DNA from: Norana najaformis
Taxonomy: Eukaryota > Annelida > Clitellata > Crassiclitellata > Hormogastridae
DNA length: 64,000 nt
Direction of reading: 5' to 3'
Assembly: GCA_964023275.1 (NCBI GenBank)
Contig: OZ029928.1
Coordinates: forward strand, 15,399,182-15,463,181
Position numbers and translations under genes: made by a program. Below, piece after piece: positions 30,541-42,700 of this stretch (positions are counted from its first letter, which is position 1; each line of letters opens with the position of its first letter). The notes below the pieces were generated by a model, which was given only the letters and a program-made list of their open reading frames with translations, was not told the origin of the DNA and made no database searches.

Positions 30541-31385
30541 CACATACATACATGTACGTATGTGTATATATGTATATGTGTATATGTATGCATGTATGTA
30601 TGTACGCATGTATGTATGTACGCATGTATGTGTATGTACGCATGTATGTGTATGTACACATGTATATGTACGCATGTATGTATATGTTCGCATGTATGTA
30701 TGTGTATGTATGTACGCAAGTATGTATATGTACGCACGTATGTATGTGTATGTACGCATGTATGTATATGTACGCATGTATGTATGTGTGCATGTATGTA
30801 CGCATGTATGTATGTATATGTACGCATGTATGTATATGTACGCATGTATGTGTGTATGTATGTACGCATGTATGTAAGTATGTGTATGTACGCATGTATT
30901 TATATGCACGCATGTATGTATATGTACGCATGTATGTATGTGTGCATGTATGTACGCATGTATGAATGTATATGTACGCATGTATGTATATGTACGCATG
31001 TATGTATGTGTGTATGTACGCATGTATGTAAGTATGTGTATGTACGCATGTATTTATATGCACGCATGTATGTATATGTACGCATGTATGTATATGTACG
31101 CATGTATGTATATGTGTATGCATGTACGCAAGTATGTATGTGTATGTACGCATGTATGTATAAATACGCATGTATGTATGTGTATGTACGCATGTATGTG
31201 TGTAATGTATGTACGCATGTATGTGTATGTACGCATGTATGTGTATGTACGCATGTATGTGTATGTATGTACGCATGTATGTGTATGTACGCATGTATGT
31301 ATATGTACGCATGTATGTATATGTATGTACGCATGTATGTATATGTACGCATGTATGTATGTATGTATGTATGTATATGTATGTG
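30541..31385. repeat. TACGCATGTATGTATATG minisatellite
   Basis: About 845 bases of 14- to 26-base variants built around GTACGCATGTATGTATATGT. It begins directly at the tail of the LINE copy ending at 30540. Long Cys/Tyr/Met- and His/Thr/Tyr-rich ORFs on both strands are by-products. Confidence 0.95.
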
Positions 31386-31839
31386 ACGTAATAGCTTTGT
31401 GACATTTTTGAGCTGCGTCTGCAAGTGTCTAGGGTGTCTTGGTTCAACTGAAGACCAAAATAAGGCTGCCACCCACACCCCTCCGACTGGCTTCAGGACA
31501 ACATTCCAGTCAGTGCAGGCAGTTCGTCACTGTGTCATCATGACCCCTTTGGGTGACATTTTGAACCTCAGGTCATCGGAAGAGAGACTCTGAATGCTTA
31601 GTTTCATACGGTTCTTCGTTTTATCGCTGCGACTTGGCGGATTTTGGAGATACCTGAGTATAAAGAACAGCTTCAAACTTGCCGCAAATGCGGTTCGCCA
31701 ATAAGGATTTAAAACCGCCGAACCTTAAGTAAAACCTGACCGCCGTTCGGTTTCGAATTGTATAAAGAAAATTGATTATGAGTCATATTTTACGGCAGGA
31801 ATAAAATTTTAAAACTGGCTTTAAAGTAAAGTATCCATA

Positions 31840-32108
31840 TCAGACAAGCGAGACGTATGGAAGGAGCTCGTTCTTTTATTTAGTCTCTTGAGCCGACAAT
31901 GGACGAATCCCAAGGTCCTGGACACGGGGCCAGTGCATCGCAGGACTTGCCGTTTACTTCCCAGCTTACGCCGGTACCAAATTCTACTGCTTGGAGACAG
32001 AGGCACTGAGTGCGCAAACAACTTGCCCAGGGTCGTTACACGGAGTCAAACCCGCAATCGCATGATCATTGACCAAATGCGTTACACGATAGGGCACCAT
32101 GCTGCACA
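31840..32108 (-). mobile_element. SINE family C copy
   Basis: Reverse copy: GGTCCTGGACACGGGGCCAG, TTTACTTCCCAGCTTACGCC, GTCGTTACACGGAGTCAAAC and GATCATTGACCAAATGCGTT. Confidence 0.8.
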
Positions 32109-32374
32109 AAAATTGGCCTTGAACATCGAGTATCTCAGCCTAAAAAGACCAATAACTGCAATTTCTGTTTCGCTTAACTTCGCTCATCCTGTAACATCAG
32201 GTTCGTCAACAATCGAGGCAGGAGGTGCAGTCTGCTGCCATCTGGCGAATTTAACTGATTACAACTACAGCGAGCAGAGCGCGAGAATACACTGCAGTCA
32301 CGGATCAAAACGGAATCCTCCAAAACGGCTGCTAAAACTAACGACAAAACTATCCTTTCATCTCACCAACTCTC

Positions 32375-32625
32375 CAGCACTTGCATTTTCTTTCCAAGCC
32401 TTTTATTCCGCGCTTCATAACTATACATAACTATACTCTTTCTTTGGTCATAGGCCTACCTTGGGCTAGAACTGTTCTTGGTAAACGAACATTTTCGGTT
32501 GCTGGACCAAAATTTCGGAATTCCCTCCCTGTGTCTGTTCGTTCTGCTCAGTCGCTCCTGTCATTTCGTTCTCAACTTAAAACTTACCTGTTTCAAACTG
32601 CTTATCCACCATAGGCTGCCTCTCT
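32375..32625 (+). mobile_element. LINE reverse transcriptase C-terminus, second family
   Basis: Encodes GKRTFSVAGPKFRNSLPVSV and RSAQSLLSFRSQLKTYLF, the usual end of non-LTR reverse transcriptase ORFs, followed by a stop. 5'-truncated. Its sequence differs from the copy at 29879. Confidence 0.75.
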
Positions 32626-33117
32626 GTCGTGCGGACTGACCTTCTGGATATCGACCTGATTGTGGCTTGGTTTTGGTGTGCCATCGGTTGATGCCTTGTG
32701 CATTAGACACTGGCGCAATAGAAGTTGCTAATATCATTATTATACAACGGTCCCTGAGATTCGTTCCTGCATACCGAATTCCTATTGAAAATGCTAAAGT
32801 AACGTCGCAACTAGAAGCAAGTATAGGCCCTATTTTGAAATTGGAGAATATAACTAAATTTGGTAACATATAGGCCAACACAATGATCATACAGCAAACT
32901 GATCGCTCGATCTCAGTCGCTCACCAACTTCATCGCCGAAAGTTGTCATAAAGCTAGAATTTAAGCATTTCATACATTCTTAAACATCTCTTGCTAAGTC
33001 ACGTTTTAAACCTAACAGAAATGCACCGTCATGAAAAAAATATGGCGCCCCATGCAAAATGAAGCCCAAGTTTCAAGCCCAAATCCAACTTTCAAGCAAC
33101 CCTGAATCTGAATGCCA

Positions 33118-33190
33118 AGTAATCGTAATCCCGCGATTTCTACAGCGCCCAACGAAAGCCATGTCACAGGGACCAGCTTATTCACAACTC
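33118..33190 (-). mobile_element. LINE-B fragment
   Basis: GTAATCGTAATCCCGCGATT, TACAGCGCCCAACGAAAGCC and CAGCTTATTCACA match the family B end. Confidence 0.6.
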
Positions 33191-33284
33191 GGGCAGCTCC
33201 TAAGCATAGCTCGTAGCCTAATCAGAGCTTTTGTGCGGCACCTTCGTTAATTGGTACTATTAAGTAGGCTAATAGGTGATTATT

Positions 33285-33590
33285 GTAATCATAAGAGATT
33301 TCTACAGCGCCCAATTAAGGCGAAGTCGCGGGTTTCAGCTTATTCACAGGCGCTCAGTCAAAACCAAATCGATGGGCAGGAAGAGTTCGGTTCCAGGGCA
33401 AGATCTAAGGTCAGGCAGGCAGACTGTCAGACGGTTATGGTGGATGGTGCTTGGAATTGAACCTGAAAACGAGATTAGGAGAAGAGAAAGATTCACGCTA
33501 GGATTTGTGGAAGAGGAGTGTTTCCGATTTTTTTAGTAAAAGACTTGCAATTGAAAGAGGTGAAGTGTTGGCGAGTTCCTACCTTATAGC
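33285..33590 (-). mobile_element. LINE-B 5'-truncated copy
   Basis: ACAGCGCCCAATTAAGGCGA, GGCGCTCAGTCAAAACCAAA and AATTGAAAGAGGTGAAGTGT, reverse-oriented and closely matching the copy at 23672. Confidence 0.75.
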
Positions 33591-34242
33591 AAACAGATGA
33601 TAATATAAATTTTCCATGCAACCAAAATCAATTTCCAAGAGCTCTTGGATACCGATAAGCACTGATGAACCCTACACAAAAGGGCGTCCGAAATGAATAG
33701 AACTGTACGAAGTGGGTCATGACTCATGGGTATGTTACAGAATGATATCAAGCACGTAGCCGTGAACGTTTTGTTATTCTGAACCTTGCTAGCCCTTACT
33801 GGTTTCGATCGGTTCCGCGTAGCTGAACACGTTTGGCTTAGGAAACACAATACCAGTAGCTATACCAGTCCGCCATTTCCGCCAGCAGTTAAACACTGTC
33901 TGGATGATCTAGGGCAGTGAAGTCCTCATCCCAGACAGTGGCACCTACCATGTCACAATGGACTGTGGGCTCCATAGTAGTTCCTCTGTTTAAAGACAGC
34001 TTATGGCATCAAAGGCGCCCTCCTCCTTTAACCAGGCTTGGGACTTGCACTACCCCAAGCAAGGTTCCATAATTTCGTCCATTGGTGTCGGAGAGGTCAG
34101 AAACCATCGATTCACCCTGACGTACCCCACAGAGGACTGTAAGCCACCCAGGCGTTTCCGCCTATTCGCACGCAGATCAGGGCGTCAGTATAAAAGGCGC
34201 GCACGAGTTTGACAATCTTGGCTGGAAGGCCCCAGCCAATTT

Positions 34243-34396
34243 TGGCTTAGCACGGTCAATACACGGGGACCCTAAATGGCGTAAATCCCATTCAAACGGG
34301 CAGCGGTGGTGAAGGATCTCACCCGATTAATTCACTGAAAAATGAGCAGGGTCGAAGCCATATGGTCCTGTAGAAAAACGTGTACATTTACATTTA
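34243..34396 (+). mobile_element. SINE family A copy
   Basis: TTAGCACGGTCAATACACGG, AAACGGGCAGCGGTGGTGAA, GAGCAGGGTCGAAGCCATAT and a GTACATTTACATTTAC tail. The head is missing. Confidence 0.75.
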
Positions 34397-34399
34397 CGA

Positions 34400-34560
34400 T
34401 GTAAATGCCCGAGCGCCTCTATCCACCACGTTGAATGCGGCCTTTAGGTTCACGTAATACATCCACAGTGGTTGCTCGTACTTGCGCCGGGTCTGAATGC
34501 GGGTGTTTAAGGTGAAAATCCCGTCGGTTGTGGGCCTGTCTGGAGTAATCCAATTGCTTC
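34400..34560 (-). mobile_element. LINE reverse transcriptase fragment
   Basis: One minus-strand frame reads TTDGIFTLNTRIQTRRKYEQ followed by PLWMYYVNLKAAFNVVDR. This is the RT motif before and including strand A of RTE/Jockey-like elements (YvDLKaAFDsVdR, here with Asn for the first Asp). Only about 50 codons are left. It abuts a SINE A copy on its left. Confidence 0.7.
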
Positions 34561-34984
34561 TGTCTCCTAAGCTTCTGGAGCAAGTACTTCACACGCTGTA
34601 AAACAAAACGCGCTCGAAATATCAAAACAGGTACGTTTGGGCAGATAGGCGAGGAGGCTAGACTGGGTAGAATACAGTAACTGCGCATTGGTAAAAAATC
34701 CAATGAATAGGCGGCCATTTTGCTGTTGAACTTCGCTCGGCCGACTCTGCGCCCTGCAACAGCTCAATACAGGGTCCGCGCTGTATCGTGTGTCGGCATT
34801 TAGCGTACCAAGTGCTATACAAATACTCGGTATGCATTATGCATGCCCAACGGACCCTGCTGACTACATGGCGTGCTCAATATGCAATGTCAATAGCATT
34901 GGTCCGTAGGCTAGCGACGTGCACGATCGTGATAATAGTGATTTTTGGACTGAGCGCGGCCCATACGTGTTTCATGAATATGCA

Positions 34985-35174
34985 TGAGTTTGTTGTTGGC
35001 CTAGTGCACATGCGCCGTCGGTGACGTCACTCGAGCCTGCGTCGTATTCGGCTTTTAGTTGCGCGGTGAGCGAAGGAGGAAGAGTAGGGCAAAGGAAGGA
35101 AGCAAGGCGCTGCAACGCCTTCAATAAGTTGTCGTTTTTAGTTGAAATGTTGCATGCGTTTAACAAGACATACG
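34985..35174 (+). promoter_or_regulatory. Candidate spen promoter and 5' UTR
   Basis: The 190 bases before the spen start contain a perfect CRE palindrome TGACGTCA at 35022-35029, the NRF1-like GCACATGCGCC just before it and a GA-rich stretch. No TATA box was seen. This is inferred from position and motifs only. Confidence 0.45.
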
Positions 35175-38100
35175 ATGGTGCGAGAAACAAGATACCTGTG
35201 GGTTGGGAATCTTCCCGAATCCATCGGAGAAGACCAGATATGCGATCATTTTAGCAGGCAAGTGTTGTTCTCAAGCGTTCATTCAAAATATGGCGTCTCA
35301 TGGCCGACTGACCTATTCTACGATTCTGCTGAGCGCGCGCAAGGATTTTCCACGATATTAAAACATCGAACTGTGCGCGTTTAAGCCATTTGTGACAGAA
35401 ATTGCGTTAATATAAATGGTAACGTTTAAAACCGCTTTGGATTTCGATCGAGAGGGATATGCAATTTTACATGTGCTAGCAAACGTGGCGTAGTTGATAT
35501 ACATACGGATGCGTGTCGAAACGGCTTGCCATATCGGTAATGTAGAATAAAGCACAGTGCATTTTTTTTATTAGACTGATTTAATTTTTCAGCATGTTTC
35601 TCAGGTTTTAACCGTCGGACATACGCTTATTTTGCAGTGCCCTAATCCTCCGTTACATAGCAAAAATAATTTTACTGATATTAAACTAATTTAAAATTCC
35701 GAAATTTTGCTGATTCCGCGTGAAAGATATAGGTAAATACTAATTGATTGGTATAACCAAGTGGACGTGCATTAATTTTTTTGCGTTAGACAGATAATTT
35801 GCCCAACAGATTATGTACACAGATTTTATAATTTTAAATGGCTGGTAAAAAGTCTAAAACTCGTTTCTTTTGCATGTATAGCATGTTTGTGAGGTTCTTA
35901 AAAGGCGCTATATATAAATATCCAGATACATGCATACATTTACCTGATCGTATTTGCATTGGCCCATAGATTACAAATGTATTTTCTTTTCTGTCCTATT
36001 AAAATGAGTAAAATAGTCATAAATTCTTTTAATGCATCCTTGAAATATTCATTAGCTAAGCAGTGTTTCATCGTTTAAAATTTCTGCCATCATTGTGACC
36101 TAAAGTACTGTATTTACATTGGTAGAACATGTGGTGAATATGAATTGTAGTCCTTTATTCAGAAATATATATTAAAATGCAATAGGATTAAACTGAAAGT
36201 CCATAGTTTGAAAATATTTATTGCTTACTTTATTTAGCAGTGAGAGTTTAAAGTGTGGAAATAGGAGTAATGCATATTAAAATATTTATATTTTATTAAT
36301 TTTTTGAAATTATATGTATTTATCAAATATGAAATAGTGGTATGCTTTTCGTGCCAGAACAATTCCCATAGTACTGTAACAAGAATAAAATAAAAAATAA
36401 AACCAAGATTAGAAATAGAGCAGTGCGCCTGGAAGCAGAGAACCTGACCAGAAAGCTAAACCCTGGAAAGCCTAGCATTTGACACATACTTGTGAATACT
36501 GACATTATTTTTATATAGCGGCTAGTAATACAGAAATATAAGTAACAGCTTTATAATTTCTAGATTTTGTTCTCAGGTCTTTCTGTTGGGTAATGTAAAC
36601 CCTTGCATGTCATCCATTGGCATTAAATATGGGCAAACAATTTTCAAGACTTGGCTAATGTCTACATTTCAGCCAGTCTAACTATTGACTTTGTGCTGAC
36701 TCCAAGACTTGTCACTATTTTACGAGGTCCTCTGACCGTCTTAAGCTGGCTGTGCTGTGAATAAATAGACTTATCGGCGTAGCTCTAGGCAAGTGTGTTT
36801 TTCTGTCATCGGTCCAAGACCGCGTAACTCTCATCTGGTGAATTTTCGCTGTGCAGTCTGCACCGCCTTCATGTCTTGACTAAAAACACATCTCTACAAG
36901 GTGCCATTGCCTCCATAAGCTGGTTCCATGTCTTTTCAGGTTCTGTGGTGGTAACACAGGTGTTTTTGGGCCGATGGAGGGTTTTAAATTAAGTAAATAA
37001 CAAAGGGATAGTGGAATAGAGTAGTGATTAACAGTTGCAAATTTTCAGTCTGCCAAGTTTGTGAGAAGAGTCCATGTTCGTTATCCTACCTAAAACCTAT
37101 GTTGATTTAGATGTATTATACTAATTCACTGCTCAAGTCTAATTGACGTGTCATTTTTAAAAGACGTGAAAATGCTAGCCACAAAATGTGATGTACTGTT
37201 CAGTAATTTTTAGCAGAAGAAAATAATCCCATTTTTGAGGTGCCCTACATTACAATAAAAAAGCATTAGTACAGCTTATTTCCTTATTTTTACAGCATTT
37301 TAAACAAAATTCGTATTTGTAATTGGATGTTTATTTAGAGAATCTGAGAGACGCAAGTATTCTCACGCTACTGCGCTGTGCGTCAGGCTACGATAAGCTA
37401 GTGTAACCCTATTCTGTGCACGATTGGTCATTTAAATAATACCATACTAGCGATAAAACCTTTTTATAGATATTGCGGGTCGTAATGTGTGACTAGACTG
37501 CTGGTATCAACGGATTCCAAAAAGCTTTTGAAGTGGATTAGTTGCTTGCACTGTTTCGTGATTGCGCATTGACTTCTTAATTAAGTGGCTTGTCGTGACA
37601 TTCTGTCGTCGTTTGTTGTGCAGAAACATGAGGTTCATCTGTTGATATCTTAGGCTCAGTAAAATGTAATTTAAGGTTCATGTGTTGATATCAATAGGTT
37701 CAGTAAAATGTAGTTTAAGGTTCATGTGTTGATACCAATGGGTTCAGTAAAATGTAGTTCAAGATTCATGTGTTGATACCAATAGGTTCAGTAAAATGTA
37801 GTTTAAGGTTCATGTGTTGATACCAATAGGTTCAGTTAAATGTAGGTTAGTTTCTACGTCTAAGTGGTTTCCTTCAGATGTTTTTCATGTTACTCAGGTT
37901 TCATTTCTTAAGTCCTGGGCTGTTTCTACCTTGGGGATTTAAGTTGCGCAATGATTAGTTAAATTACTGTGTAGTTTGGATCTAGGGTTTGTCTCGGGCT
38001 AATTTGGTACTTGTTTCAGCGACAGATTTTTATTATTAATGTTTGAAAATCGGTTCAGAGGATACGTGGAATCATTCTGGGTATTTTTCAATTGAAGTCT

Positions 38101-39746
38101 AGGATTTTACGCATATTGCTTACAAACAGTAATAGTCTCAAAAACTAGTACAGGTCTTTATATTTCGGAGGATTATTCCGAATTTATGGATAAATCGGCT
38201 AACTGATTGTATTCCTTCGCAGAGGAGGGTTCCCATCGTGGGCTGCAAGTGTATGCGTAAGCGCTGGTCCGTAAACCAAACATTAAATTTGCTTAGCCCT
38301 ACAGTTTGGAGGTGGTGCGTTGCCAATCTTGGCCTGCTGCTGAGCTGATCAATACTCATGGTGAGGCTGTGTGCGCGCGCGCACCTTGCCTCGCTGGCAG
38401 TTTGCCAGCTGCTAGTTGCTGTGGGGCTTATCATGTCTTGTGACTATGACTCGGTCGGGCTTGGCTGATGCAATACTCTCAGCCAGCTATGCAGATAAGT
38501 CTATTTATATTCACCAAATATTACCCGCAGGATGGCGATAATCATGACTGCGTATACGAGACGTTATAGGAGACCGTGGAGAGAGTTGTGCCCGTAGGTT
38601 TTTTCCAGGATAAACAGGTTTCTGTAACCCACATTTGTGGTAACGAACAACATTTAGTTGTTTTTCCATACTGTGTTTATGTGTATTTTTTGCTTGAGTG
38701 GCCATGACTGTTCAGCTTTTGGGAGCTGTCTGGGCATGTTAAATGGTCTATTGTACAGGTTTAGATACTAAGGAGTTTGGCGCCACGTTTACATACAGAT
38801 ATTTTGAAAAACTCGCTGGAAATGTTTAATAAGTAATAGCTAGTGTAGGTAAAGGTAAACAGTTGTTCATTTGTGATTATTTATTGTGCGATATTGAAAA
38901 TGATAGAATGGTCTTGATTGGGGGTTGGGGTTATGATACAGATTATTTGTGTATGGCAAATTTCCATAATTAATACCATTTATGGTACCAAATATTTGCA
39001 AGCTGCTGCAGAATGCATTGTATGATATGAGTTGTTTTGAATGTCTGTTTCATTTGTATCTGAGCAATTTGCAGATAGATGGAAAATTGCTGTTGTCAAT
39101 AACAACTGTGCTGATGATGTTGAGTCAATTTTTCAGATTGTCCTATATATAAGGCTGCATTCCTTACCGCACTCTCTGCCTTCCAAAGCTGTACAGGTCT
39201 CGGCTAACTGTAACTGGGGCATGGTAGGGGACTGATTAGAGTGCTTGGCTTGTAATGTGTTTAGTACAAGTTCAAGCCTCACCCTAAGACGGTTATTACG
39301 TAGGGACCTTGGCAGGTGCTTCAATCGCAGTTGCTCAGTGCCATGGATTGATGGTTAGTCATGAGATAGTGGCGCTTGATAAATGCTTTTTACTAATAAA
39401 TGCTTTTTTACTTCTTTGGTTGGTAAATTGCCTGTTTTTCTGTGTTTAGCTATGGAAAGATACAGAGCGTAAAGCTGATTCCGCGTCAGGTACAGAACGA
39501 AAAGCCGAGCGCTGTTGTAGCTTTTATGGACATCAAAGCCGCGTCCAAGGCACGCGACAGCGAAAATGTTATAGCCGGCGTGACAGTGGAAACTGAGTAT
39601 AATGAGTCGTCTGCGGCTGTTAATACCTCCGCTCGAACTCAAGACTGTAACTCACAAAAGTCCGCTGCCGCTGGACAAACGCAGGGTACTAACGTTCAGT
39701 TACTGCAGTCATTACATGCGGGACGTCCTCAGCAGAGAGGTGACGG
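35175..39746 (+). CDS. spen: spen exons 1-2, RRM1
   Basis: Exon 1 (35175-35257) encodes MVRETRYLWVGNLPESIGED and QICDHFS. Exon 2 (39450-39746) continues SYGKIQSVKLIPRQ and VVAFMDIKAASKA, completing RRM1 (RNP2 LWVGNL, RNP1-like AVVAFMDI). The donor after exon 1 is AG|GCAAGT, a GC donor; the phase 2 join only works there. Exon 2 ends with a Gln/Ser linker and a phase 2 donor GG|GTAAGT. Confidence 0.93.
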
Positions 39747-42700
39747 GTAAGTGAACTTAGAAATGATTGGGACACGGTCTTATAGCTAGCATTAATACTT
39801 TGACCTGGCTGACATTTACTGTGTTAAATGATAGCCAGAGAGGTTCAGCCACTTTTCACATTTGCACTGCCAAAATAAATCTTGTGTATGAATACCAGTA
39901 GTTGTTGGGCACCACACAGGCAGCGCTTTTGGATTTATTACAAGTACTGCATCGTGGCGCATCTAGCCTCGCTCGATTCGGCGCGAATTGTGGATTTTAT
40001 GTACTGTTCAAGTAAAAACCATAACTTGCGGCAATTGTGATATCCAGGTTTCTAAAGTAGTAGACGTCTGTAGGCAATCGTTAATGTAAAAACAGTTTAG
40101 TTGTTCATAATGATGTACTAATTGATATGGAGATAAAACCACTGAGGTTTCCGTGTTGGATATATCTTCGTCTGTGGAGTAGTATGGATTAAAGAAAGTT
40201 AGACTGTATGTGGGTCAGCGGTTGAGAAAACCTATCTGCTAGATGGATTATATACAGTTTTGCCTGTCGGGATGTTATCGTTGGCCGTGTGGAAATGCTT
40301 TTGTGCAGAAAATTATAGTTTTGGATATTACACTTGGCGAAAGTTACGCTTCCTTGAACTTGAGTTTCGCCTGAGAACGACGACACCAGATTTAAAGCAC
40401 AGTGGATTTAAACCGCTCTTCATGCAGCTATGAGGGATTACTTTGGATTAGAAAAGCTGGAGGATTAGCAAGGTATTATTGCAAATGTCGTCTGGAACGC
40501 CTGGCTTCGTCCAAACACAGTGGATTATTACCTACCTGGTCTCATCTTGATCTCCTAAGAAACCCGGATACGTCAATCTCGAACTAGAGAATCATCGTTT
40601 GACCGGGATATATTGTCATGTCGGCCATGTGCATCGACCAGGAATGCACCTGCATTCCGACCTGGTGGATTATTTTGGATTATGTCTTGTTCACACCCCC
40701 TGTTCACCGTTGTTCGTATAGTCGCTGACGACAGTCTTTTCCCCACTTTGCATTCCTGCAGCGAATATCTCCCAGGCCCGATATGACAACTTTTTCCCTT
40801 GGATTTATCAGACACTGTGGATAATTGGTGACCTGCTATGCCGGATTATATCTGTACTTAGAAGCAGTATTGGAGTATCTTTGATCCAGGAATGATAGAA
40901 CTGATGACTTAGTAAGACATTATGAAGTATAAAGACCTTTTTGTATTTGCCGGAAAGATTATCACGAACAGGGTGTTCAGACATTCAATTAGGTTAAGGT
41001 TTCATCTACAGAACTTTGGTTTATATTTATAATCTGTAATGGAGCTGGGTTGTAATTTTATCTATTACCAGAGCTTTCTTTTGAAGCTTTTTATATGACT
41101 TGCCAGATTATTTTAATAAAATATTTAATTTATTCAAAAGAAGGTTTCTGTTTGGATACTAGAAATAGCAATCATAGTCATTGCATTTCATTTGCTAAGT
41201 AATGCATTGACATAATAGTCAGCCAAAACTGAGCTATCCAGATTCTTCAGCTCTGCAAATGAAGCAGAAATATTCATATAAAGATTCAGCAGTTTTGCTT
41301 GTAGACCAAAAAGTTGAATCGATTTCATTTACTAAATACACACCAGCTAGTTCACTTACTTAATACATACTTACTGCTGTAATTAATCCAAACATCTATA
41401 CTTCTTTGCAAGCATCATTGTAATTATTATTATTTTTTGCATTTATTAAATGCCACTATCTAATGACTATGCACCAGGCGGTGGTGCTGAGCAATTGTGT
41501 GAAGGACTTGCTCAAGGTACCTACACAGTAACTGCCTCAGGGTAGGCTTGGACCTGTAATCTCAGGGTTACGAGCCGAGCACTGTATCCAGTCGCTCTCT
41601 CTCTTCTCTCTTCAACCGTCCTCTCGGTACAAGGGTTGGTCGCATTGTAGACGATTCTTTTCCATCCACTCCTATCCTCGGTTCCTCTCAGCAACTTCTC
41701 TGTGGTTATACCGGTCCATTCGCCGATGTTGTCCATCCACCTCTTCCAGTCGCTACCATGTCCCATAAGCTGTCCCGTCGCTACCGTGTCCCATAAGCTG
41801 TCCCGAAAGAAAATAGTCCCCTACACTGTAGTCTTGTGAAACTCTTATGATGCAATAGAATTTGATTGAATGCAGAAATATATAACATAGATGTGTGAAG
41901 ATATGCTGCACACTACTGTAACTCTGTCATTTCTAACCCTTCCTCTGCTGATTTCGTATGGTGGCTGGGTTTATTAGTTGTATTTATGAATAAGGGTTTA
42001 ACATTTAGCCTCTGTGGTAGCGCCATGACAATTGTAAAAATAAAGTAATTTATCATGGCTATGCAGCAAAGCTGAGGTTCTTTGGACATGTTATGAGATC
42101 AGATGGACTGGAAAAAGAAATGATGCTGGCTTGTGGAGAGGGAAAGAGAAAACAAGGGAGACCAAGGAAAAAATGGATGGACAGGATACACGAAGCAACT
42201 GGAATGAACTTGGCACAACTAAGGGACGCGACATTGGAAAGAAAGAAATGGAGAAGATTGATCATGACGGTCGCTAGAGCTCAAAGAACTGACAGCACAA
42301 GGTGACAAGGTGATGCAGCAATAGTTGTGGAACTCGAGCAAGGTCACAAACAGAAACAGGAAAATAAATGTATTTAAAAATGTAGTGCACTTGAAGAAGA
42401 TGAACCATTTGCTATGGTTGAGCGATGAACGCATGGATAAAAACATCTAAATTACAGAAGAGGAGAATTAGAAGGTAAAAAAGTTTGTCCTAAGTGAGAG
42501 TCTAGCATCATTCATTAAGATAGAAGAACAATTCCTATGATTTAATTTAATTCCTGGTTTCTTAGAACTTGATTACTTATAATTTTTTGCCAATTAAAAA
42601 TACCCACATTAACAAACTGGACTAGTCTGGAACTAACACTGTTGTTAGCATTGAACAGCTGTGCAAGGAAACTGGTTAGTTTGATAAATGGCTGGGTGAA

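Larger units (their letters stand above)
35258..39449 (+). other. spen: spen intron 1
   Basis: 4.2 kb GC-AG intron. AT-rich, with a CATA-tailed element end at 35880-35945, a five-copy 43-bp tandem repeat at 37631-37848 and a SINE F copy at 39215-39405 ending 45 bases before the acceptor. No coding exon seen inside. Confidence 0.85.

Noticed and set aside
30407-31447. Long Cys/Tyr- and His/Thr-rich ORFs on both strands
   Set aside because: By-products of the TACGCATGTATG minisatellite.
34003-34212. 69-codon ORF (MASKAPSSFNQAWDLHY...)
   Set aside because: A similar phrase (CTCCTT-ATCCAGGCTTGGGAC) occurs on the plus strand near 3730, so it is probably an old dispersed repeat rather than a gene; no family recognised.
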